Below are positions 43,191 to 48,731 of a stretch of 48,731 nucleotides of DNA, in pieces. Each line of letters begins with the position of its first letter. The stretch's first letter is position 1. Origin of the DNA: Candidatus Ulvibacter alkanivorans (GTDB lineage: Bacteria; Bacteroidota; Bacteroidia; Flavobacteriales; Flavobacteriaceae). Below the pieces are notes generated by a model that worked only from the letters and a program-made list of their open reading frames with translations, was not told where the DNA came from and searched no databases. The translations under genes were made by a program, and so were the position numbers. The DNA lies in NCBI RefSeq assembly GCF_003333325.1, contig NZ_QOLC01000061.1, positions 1 to 48,731 on the forward strand, read 5' to 3'.

Positions 43191-46100
43191 ATGGAAATTA
43201 AAAAAGTTCTTGTCGCCAATCGCAGTGAAATCGCAATTCGCGTATTTCGTGCTTGTACAGAGATTAATCTGAAGACAGTTGCCGTTTACACTTACGAAGA
43301 TCGCTATTCCCAACATCGATATAAAGCAGATGAAGCCTACCAAATAGGCACGAAAGAAGAGCCTTTAAAACCTTATTTAGACGGTGACGAGATCATCGCT
43401 TTGGCCAAATCTAAACAGGTGGACGCAATTCATCCCGGTTATGGATTTCTGTCTGAAAATTCTGAATTTGCCCGAAAATGTGCTGCCAATGGTATCATTT
43501 TTATCGGACCCGATCCAAGTGTGATGGATGCCTTAGGAGACAAGATCACGGCCAAAAAGATCGCCCAAAAGTGCAAGGTCCCAATCATAGAAAGCAATAC
43601 TAAAAAACTAAATTCAATAAAGATCGCTTTGGCTGAAGCCGAAAGAATAGGCTACCCTGTCATGCTAAAGGCAGCTAGTGGTGGCGGCGGACGTGGAATG
43701 CGAATTATTAGAACCGCAGATGATCTTGAGCATAATTTCGACTCGGCAAAGAGTGAATCGCTCAACGCCTTTGGCGATGACACCATGTTCTTGGAAAAGT
43801 ATGTGGAAAACCCAAAACACTTAGAAGTACAAATTGTAGCCGACAACCACGGGAACATTCGTCATTTGTTCGAGCGAGATTGTTCGGTACAACGCCGCCA
43901 TCAAAAAGTGGTAGAGGTCGCTCCATCGTATAATGTAAGTACCGAAGTCAAAGAACAACTGTATCGTTACGCTATTGCAATTGCTTCCGAAGTAAATTAC
44001 AACAACGTAGGAACGGTCGAATTCTTAGTAGACCAAGAAGACCAAGTCTATTTTATTGAGGTAAATCCAAGGATTCAAGTCGAACATACGGTAACAGAAA
44101 TGGTCACGGGCATCGACCTGATCAAGACACAGATCTTCGTAGCGGGCGGCTATAAACTTTCAGACAAACAGATAAAAATTTACGATCAATCTTCCTTGGC
44201 GACCTACGGTTTTGCCTTGCAATGCCGTCTTACTACCGAAGATCCTGCGAACAATTTCACACCGGACTATGGCACTATAACCACCTATCGATCGGCGTCG
44301 GGAATGGGAATTCGATTGGATGCCGGTAGTATTTACCAGTCGTATAGTGTGAGTCCGTTCTTCGATTCCATGCTCGTAAAGGTATCGGCGCATGGGCGCA
44401 CTTTAGACGGTGCTGTTCGTAAAATGGTACGCGCGTTACGAGAGTTCCGTATTCGAGGAGTACAAACCAACATTCATTTTCTTCGGAATGTCATTCAACA
44501 CGAAACCTTTAAGGAAGGTAAAGCGACCGTCAATTTTATCGCTAACACTCCTGTTCTATTTAATATTAAGCTGCCACAGGATCGTACCACCAAGATCACG
44601 AATTATTTAGGTGAGGTGATCGTTAATGGAAATCCCGATGTAAAGTTCATCGACGACAACAAGGTTTTTAGAAATGCCAAGATCCCTATTTTTTCTGCTT
44701 CGGAAGGCTTTCCGAAGGGAACAAAAGATCGATTAACCGAAGTAGGCCCGGAAGCTTTTTGCGATTGGTTAAAGGCTGAAAAAAAGATCCACTACTCCGA
44801 TACCACTATGCGTGATGCGCATCAATCGTTGTTAGCAACCCGTATGCGAAGCTACGATATGTTAGCCGTCGCCGAAAGTTATGCGAAAAACCACCCAAAC
44901 ATTTTTAGTATCGAAATGTGGGGCGGCGCTACTTTCGATGTGTGTATGCGTTTCTTGAACGAATCTCCATGGACACGCTTACGCGAATTGCGCAAACTCA
45001 TGCCAAATATTCTTTTTCAAATGTTGTTACGCGGCTCCAATGGAGTTGGTTATAAAGCGTATCCCGATAACTTGATCGAAAAATTTATTGAAACCTCATG
45101 GGAAAATGGGATCGATCTCTTTCGAATCTTCGATTCGCTAAACTGGGTAAAAGCAATGGAGCCCAGCATTAATTATGTGCGCAATAAAACAGGCGGAATT
45201 GCCGAGGCTGCTATTAGTTATACAGGCGATATTCTAGATCCTTCAGAAACAAAATACACCATTGCCTATTATACCCAATTGGCAAAAGATCTTGAAAATG
45301 CTGGCGCTCATATGATCGCCATTAAGGACATGGCCGGTTTATTAAAACCCTATGCGGCAACCGAGCTGGTATCGGCATTAAAAGATACCGTTCAAATTCC
45401 GTTGCATTTACACACTCATGACACGGCGTCCATCCAGTCGGCAACCTATTTAAAAGCCATAGAAGCCGGGGTTGATGTAGTAGATGTTGCTTTGGGCGGA
45501 TTATCCGGGCTTACTTCGCAACCCAATTTTAATTCGGTGGTTGAAATGATGAAGTTCCAGGAACGAGCTCATGAATTTGACAGTAAAAAGTTGAACGAAT
45601 TCTCCAATTATTGGGAAGACACGAGAGAACTGTATTATCCGTTCGAGTCGGGGCTGAAAGCAGGAACCGCCGAAGTGTATACCCATGAGATCCCCGGTGG
45701 GCAATATTCGAACTTACGTCCGCAGGCAGAAGCTTTGGGCCTAGGAAGTAGGTTCGATGAGGTAAAACAGCGCTATGCTGAGGTGAATGAGCTCTTCGGA
45801 AACTTGGTAAAAGTAACCCCGAGCTCGAAGGTAGTTGGTGATATGGCCATTTTTATGGTCACAAACGATCTTAGTACGACAGATGTGTTAGAACGCGGAC
45901 ATGAGATATCGTTCCCGGAATCGGTTATCAATTTTTTTAAGGGAGATCTTGGACAACCATTGGGTGGTTTTCCGAAGCAACTTCAAAAAATAATTTTAAA
46001 GAACAACAAAGCGTATACCGATAGACCGAATGCGCATTTAACACCTATCGATTTTGACGCCGAGTTTGCTGCTTTCAGAAAAAAATATCAGAAAGGATTT

Positions 46101-46643
46101 TCGCGACCCATAGAATTTGAAGATTTCCTATCGTACAGTTTATACCCTAGGGTATTTGAGCAAGCACATGAAAAATATAAACTATACGGTAACACTTCTA
46201 TATTACCGACGGCTCAATTTTTCTACGGAATGAAATTGAGGGAAGAGACAATGATCGAGTTGGAGCCAGGTAAAACCATTACGGTAAAGTTGCTCTCGGT
46301 AGGCATTCCAAATGATGAAGGAAAACGCATCGTGTTCTTCTCGGTAAATGGAGAAAATAGGTTCGTAGAGATCAAGGACCGGTCGATCGAGGTTAAGAAA
46401 GAGGTCCACAAGCAAGCAGATCCCGAAGATAAAAATCAGTTTGGCGCACCACTACAAGGTCTACTGTATAAAGTTTTGGTAAAGAAAGGGCAGGAAATCA
46501 AGGCGAATGATCCGTTATTCATCATAGAGGCCATGAAAATGGAAAGTACGGTGACCAGCACAAAAGCAGGTAAAGTAAAATCGGTAGCGTTATCGCCGGG
46601 AACCATGGTCTTAAAAGGAGATTTGGTGGTTACCTTGGAATAA
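43191..46643 (+). CDS. pyc: Pyruvate carboxylase
   Basis: An 1150-residue biotin enzyme converting pyruvate, bicarbonate and ATP to oxaloacetate. Biotin carboxylase spans about 1-450 (KVLVANRSEIAIRVFRAC; ASGGGGRGMR; EVNPRIQVEHTVTE). The carboxyltransferase begins with YSDTTMRDAHQSLLATRMR near 530 and carries FDSLNWV and HTHDTAS. The C-terminal carrier domain has the biotinylated lysine in IIEAMKMES, residue about 1116. The start at 43191 (MEIKKVLVANRSE) fits the family; 29 upstream in-frame codons are excluded. Anaplerotic role; single gene. Confidence 0.95.
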   Translation: MEIKKVLVANRSEIAIRVFRACTEINLKTVAVYTYEDRYSQHRYKADEAYQIGTKEEPLKPYLDGDEIIALAKSKQVDAIHPGYGFLSENSEFARKCAANGIIFIGPDPSVMDALGDKITAKKIAQKCKVPIIESNTKKLNSIKIALAEAERIGYPVMLKAASGGGGRGMRIIRTADDLEHNFDSAKSESLNAFGDDTMFLEKYVENPKHLEVQIVADNHGNIRHLFERDCSVQRRHQKVVEVAPSYNVSTEVKEQLYRYAIAIASEVNYNNVGTVEFLVDQEDQVYFIEVNPRIQVEHTVTEMVTGIDLIKTQIFVAGGYKLSDKQIKIYDQSSLATYGFALQCRLTTEDPANNFTPDYGTITTYRSASGMGIRLDAGSIYQSYSVSPFFDSMLVKVSAHGRTLDGAVRKMVRALREFRIRGVQTNIHFLRNVIQHETFKEGKATVNFIANTPVLFNIKLPQDRTTKITNYLGEVIVNGNPDVKFIDDNKVFRNAKIPIFSASEGFPKGTKDRLTEVGPEAFCDWLKAEKKIHYSDTTMRDAHQSLLATRMRSYDMLAVAESYAKNHPNIFSIEMWGGATFDVCMRFLNESPWTRLRELRKLMPNILFQMLLRGSNGVGYKAYPDNLIEKFIETSWENGIDLFRIFDSLNWVKAMEPSINYVRNKTGGIAEAAISYTGDILDPSETKYTIAYYTQLAKDLENAGAHMIAIKDMAGLLKPYAATELVSALKDTVQIPLHLHTHDTASIQSATYLKAIEAGVDVVDVALGGLSGLTSQPNFNSVVEMMKFQERAHEFDSKKLNEFSNYWEDTRELYYPFESGLKAGTAEVYTHEIPGGQYSNLRPQAEALGLGSRFDEVKQRYAEVNELFGNLVKVTPSSKVVGDMAIFMVTNDLSTTDVLERGHEISFPESVINFFKGDLGQPLGGFPKQLQKIILKNNKAYTDRPNAHLTPIDFDAEFAAFRKKYQKGFSRPIEFEDFLSYSLYPRVFEQAHEKYKLYGNTSILPTAQFFYGMKLREETMIELEPGKTITVKLLSVGIPNDEGKRIVFFSVNGENRFVEIKDRSIEVKKEVHKQADPEDKNQFGAPLQGLLYKVLVKKGQEIKANDPLFIIEAMKMESTVTSTKAGKVKSVALSPGTMVLKGDLVVTLE

Positions 46644-46687
46644 AGTGATTTGACTGTTGATTTCGAAAAAAAATAAAAACCACCCCC

Positions 46688-46717
46688 TTGTAATTCAAAT
46701 AAATAATAGTACATTTG
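46688..46717 (+). promoter_or_regulatory. Consensus promoter of the rplM operon
   Basis: TTG (46688-46690), 19-base spacer, TACATTTG (46710-46717). Exact Bacteroidota consensus. Confidence 0.85.
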
Positions 46718-46791
46718 CACCCCGATTTATCCAAAAGAAGGAATGTTTAACGCTGTAGGTAGGTGAATGCCGGCAGTAAAATTAATTAAAA
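46718..46791 (+). ncRNA. rplM 5' leader, possible L13 autoregulatory RNA
   Basis: A 74-base leader with a GC-rich patch (GCTGTAGGTAGGTGAATGCC then GGCAG) able to form CTG/CAG and GG/CC pairing, followed by AT-rich sequence up to the GTG start. A ribosomal leader upstream of L13 in Bacteroidia has been described (from memory). I infer a similar element, without checking its structure. Confidence 0.35.
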
Positions 46792-47247
46792 GTGGATACA
46801 CTAAGTTATAAAACTAAATCAGCCAACAAGGCGACTGTAACAAAGGAATGGTTGCACTTGGATGCTGACGGGCAAACGTTGGGTCGTTTTGCCAGTGAAG
46901 TTGCAAAATTACTTCGCGGAAAGCACAAAACTAATTTTACCCCTCATGTTGATTGTGGTGACAACGTTATTGTAACGAATGCCGAAAAGATCATCTTGAC
47001 AGGGAACAAATGGCAAGATAAATCGTACATCCGTCACACAGGATATCCTGGTGGACAACGTAGTTTAAGCGCCATCGAACTAAAAGAAAAAGATGCTGCA
47101 CGTGTTGTAGAGAAAGCGGTAAAAGGAATGTTGCCTAAAAACAAACTAGGAGCCGAATTATTTCGCAATCTAAAAGTATATGCCGGTGCCAAGCATGACC
47201 AAGAGGCACAAAAACCAAAAACCATTAACCTTAACGATATCAAGTAA
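46792..47247 (+). CDS. rplM: 50S ribosomal protein L13
   Basis: A 151-residue L13 that binds 23S rRNA early in 50S assembly. GTG start at 46792 (MDTLSYKTKSANK) agrees with the usual Bacteroidota N-terminus. Family motifs: DADGQTLGRFAS near 23, HVDCGDNVIVTNA near 53, GYPGGQRS near 84, GMLPKNKLG near 110. Its TAA overlaps the rpsI ATG (TAATG). Confidence 0.96.
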   Translation: MDTLSYKTKSANKATVTKEWLHLDADGQTLGRFASEVAKLLRGKHKTNFTPHVDCGDNVIVTNAEKIILTGNKWQDKSYIRHTGYPGGQRSLSAIELKEKDAARVVEKAVKGMLPKNKLGAELFRNLKVYAGAKHDQEAQKPKTINLNDIK

Positions 47248-47633
47248 TGGAAGTTATTCACAAAATAGGTAGAAGAAAGACCGCTGTTGCTCGTGTATAC
47301 CTTTCAGAAGGAAAAGGAAACATTACTGTAAACAAGCGTGAGTTGGATAATTACTTTCCAACAGCAACCTTACAATATAAAGTAAAGCAGCCATTAGCTC
47401 TTACCGAAAATGAAAAGACATTTGACGTGAGCGTAAATGTATTTGGAGGTGGGATCACAGGACAAGCGGAGGCAATCCGTTTGGCACTTTCCAGAGCAAT
47501 GTGCGAGCTTAACGACGAAAACAGAGGGATCTTGAAACCGGAAGGTTTATTGACAAGAGACCCGAGAATGGTAGAGCGCAAGAAATTCGGACAGAAGAAA
47601 GCGCGTAAGAAATTCCAGTTCTCTAAACGTTAA
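47247..47633 (+). CDS. rpsI: 30S ribosomal protein S9
   Basis: A 128-residue S9. It starts IGRRKTAVARVYL, contains GGGITGQAEAIRLALSRAM in part near 70, and ends with the basic tail KKARKKFQFSKR that reaches into the P-site of the 30S subunit. Translationally coupled to rplM by the TAATG overlap. Followed by a strong hairpin before rpsB. Confidence 0.97.
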   Translation: MEVIHKIGRRKTAVARVYLSEGKGNITVNKRELDNYFPTATLQYKVKQPLALTENEKTFDVSVNVFGGGITGQAEAIRLALSRAMCELNDENRGILKPEGLLTRDPRMVERKKFGQKKARKKFQFSKR

Positions 47634-47640
47634 TATTTTC

Positions 47641-47680
47641 AACTTGTTTGGGTATCTCATAGAGGTACCCAATACAAGTT
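47641..47680 (+). terminator. Long hairpin between rpsI and rpsB
   Basis: AACTTGT (47641-47647) pairs with ACAAGTT (47674-47680), and TGGGTATCTC (47649-47658) with GAGGTACCCA (47662-47671, one G-U), with a three-base loop and small internal bulge. The next T run is 11 bases further on, so it may be an attenuator, processing site or leaky terminator rather than a full one. Confidence 0.6.
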
Positions 47681-47710
47681 ACCAAGTTCATATTTTTTTA
47701 ATCAATCGCT

Positions 47711-47758
47711 GTTATCCGTACCATACGGAAAGTAGTTTAGCATCTAAACCATAATAAC
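47711..47758 (+). ncRNA. Candidate three-way-junction leader of rpsB
   Basis: Outer stem GTTAT (47711-47715) with ATAAC (47754-47758) encloses two perfect hairpins: CCGTA-CCA-TACGG (47716-47728) and GTTTAG-CAT-CTAAAC (47735-47749). GTACC (47718-47722) could alternatively pair with GGTAC (47759-47763). It lies 69-116 bases before the rpsB ATG. I infer a cis-regulatory RNA, possibly bound by S2. Confidence 0.5.
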
Positions 47759-47826
47759 GGTACTCCAAATATACGAGTATTATAAAAGGTTGCTATATCT
47801 AAACAGGAACGTAAACTAATTCAAAA

Positions 47827-48717
47827 ATGGCAAAAAAAACAAACACAGAAGTTAAAGAACTTCTGGACGCAGGTGTACATTTTGGACACTTGACACGCAA
47901 ATGGAATCCTAACATGGCCCCATATATCTACATGGAGCGTAACGGAATCCACATTATCAATCTTTACAAAACTGCTGCAAAACTCGAGGAGGCTAATGAA
48001 GCACTGAAGAAGATCGCAGCTAGCGGACGAAAAATTCTATTCGTTGCTACCAAAAAACAAGCAAAAGACATCGTTGCTGAAAAAGCAAAAGATGCTAGCA
48101 TGCCTTACATCACTGAAAGATGGCCAGGTGGAATGTTGACTAACTTCGTTACCATTCGAAAAGCTGTTAAAAAAATGGCTTCTATCGATCGTATGAAGCA
48201 AGACGGTACGTTTAACACCCTTTCTAAGAAAGAGCGTTTACAAGTAGATCGTCTTCGTGCAAAATTAGAGAAGAACTTAGGTTCTATTAGCGACATGAGT
48301 CGTCTTCCAGGCGCGTTGTTCATTGTAGATACTACTCGTGAGCACATAGCAGTAGCCGAGGCTCAAAAATTAAACATTCCAATCTTTGCGATGGTAGACA
48401 CTAACAGTGATCCACGTGAGATCGACTTCGTGATTCCATCAAATGATGATGCATCTAAATCGATCGACAAGATCATGTCTTCTGTTTCTGAAGCTGTAAT
48501 CGAAGGATTGGCCGAAAGAAAGTCTGGTAAAGACAATAGCGAAGGCGATACATCTTCTAAAAAAGACAAAGCACCTAAAGCGAAAAAGGCTAAAGCTGAA
48601 GCTGAAGTTCCTTCAAAAGACAAGGAGGATAAGAAAGCAATGAAAGAAGCCAAGCAACCTGTAAAGCAAAAATCAAAAGAGCAGGTTTTAGAAGAAGCTT
48701 CAAAAGAAGAAGAATAG
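47827..48717 (+). CDS. rpsB: 30S ribosomal protein S2 with charged C-terminal tail
   Basis: A 296-residue S2. The canonical part (1-230) has LLDAGVHFGHLTRKWNPNM, YIYMERNGIHIINLYKT, RWPGGMLTNF near 100 and FAMVDTNSDPREIDFVIPSNDD near 195-215 (in parts). The last 60 residues are Lys/Glu/Ala-rich and disordered, as in some Bacteroidota. It completes the 30S platform and helps bind S1. It continues the rplM-rpsI block after a structured 193-base gap; tsf would be expected just outside the window. Confidence 0.96.
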   Translation: MAKKTNTEVKELLDAGVHFGHLTRKWNPNMAPYIYMERNGIHIINLYKTAAKLEEANEALKKIAASGRKILFVATKKQAKDIVAEKAKDASMPYITERWPGGMLTNFVTIRKAVKKMASIDRMKQDGTFNTLSKKERLQVDRLRAKLEKNLGSISDMSRLPGALFIVDTTREHIAVAEAQKLNIPIFAMVDTNSDPREIDFVIPSNDDASKSIDKIMSSVSEAVIEGLAERKSGKDNSEGDTSSKKDKAPKAKKAKAEAEVPSKDKEDKKAMKEAKQPVKQKSKEQVLEEASKEEE

Positions 48718-48731
48718 AACACCGTTCTTAC

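Noticed and set aside
44698..44717. Intrinsic terminator in pyc
   Set aside because: It has a short stem, no following T run and lies within an intact coding frame.

Overview
The window looks like the chromosome of a marine-type member of the Flavobacteriaceae (Bacteroidota). The evidence is the Bacteroidota promoter form TTG-N19-TAnnTTTG (complete in front of tRNA-Asp and rplM), the near absence of Shine-Dalgarno sites, a type IX secretion C-terminal signal, DnaE fused to an N-terminal proofreading exonuclease, the DUF4271-hemD-polA and pyrC-DUF4296 gene orders, and ribosomal proteins S16 and S2 with long charged tails. All calls were made by reading the sequence; no database search was run.

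Left end (1-3.9 kb): a decaying integrative element beside tRNA-Asp. A tyrosine recombinase faces the tRNA 3' end. Behind it come an excisionase-like protein, a frameshifted winged-helix initiator gene that carries four exact-period 33-bp tandem repeats, and a DnaC-like ATPase whose Walker A glycine is replaced by valine. Several inverted repeats surround the recombinase. Left of the element is the truncated 3' part of another gene.

Core chromosome, 3.9-25 kb: tRNA-Asp; a DUF58 protein; a ClpP paralogue fused at its 3' end to a remnant of a four-helix-bundle gene; thioredoxin; a bestrophin-like gene bracketed by two inverted copies of a structured intergenic repeat; dnaE; a two-domain lipoprotein; rpsP-rimM-trmN6; an acyl-CoA dehydrogenase; a phosphoesterase; an iron-sulfur block (mrp-nfu-ferredoxin reductase-ferredoxin); an ATL/LysE pair; trmB; a glycosyltransferase; and a PhoB/PhoR-like two-component pair.

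25-43 kb: a type IX secreted protein; a run of little-known genes (LuxE-like, transglutaminase-like, DUF350, YHS); tyrS; an epimerase; an operon of polyprenol-phosphate mannosyltransferase, dihydroorotase and DUF4296; DUF4271-hemD; polA; a DUF5916 outer-membrane protein; and an unrecognised protein with kinase-like motifs. 43-48.7 kb: pyruvate carboxylase, then rplM-rpsI-rpsB with structured RNA in front of rpsB.

The strongest unexplained signal is an octamer, TTCCGAAG (reverse complement CTTCGGAA). I counted about 37 copies from 7 to 46 kb, in both orientations, in several reading frames and in short intergenic gaps; base composition predicts one or two. No exact copy was seen in the integrative element or the ribosomal-protein block. 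Density and layout recall the DNA uptake sequences of Neisseria and Haemophilus, but the function here is unknown.
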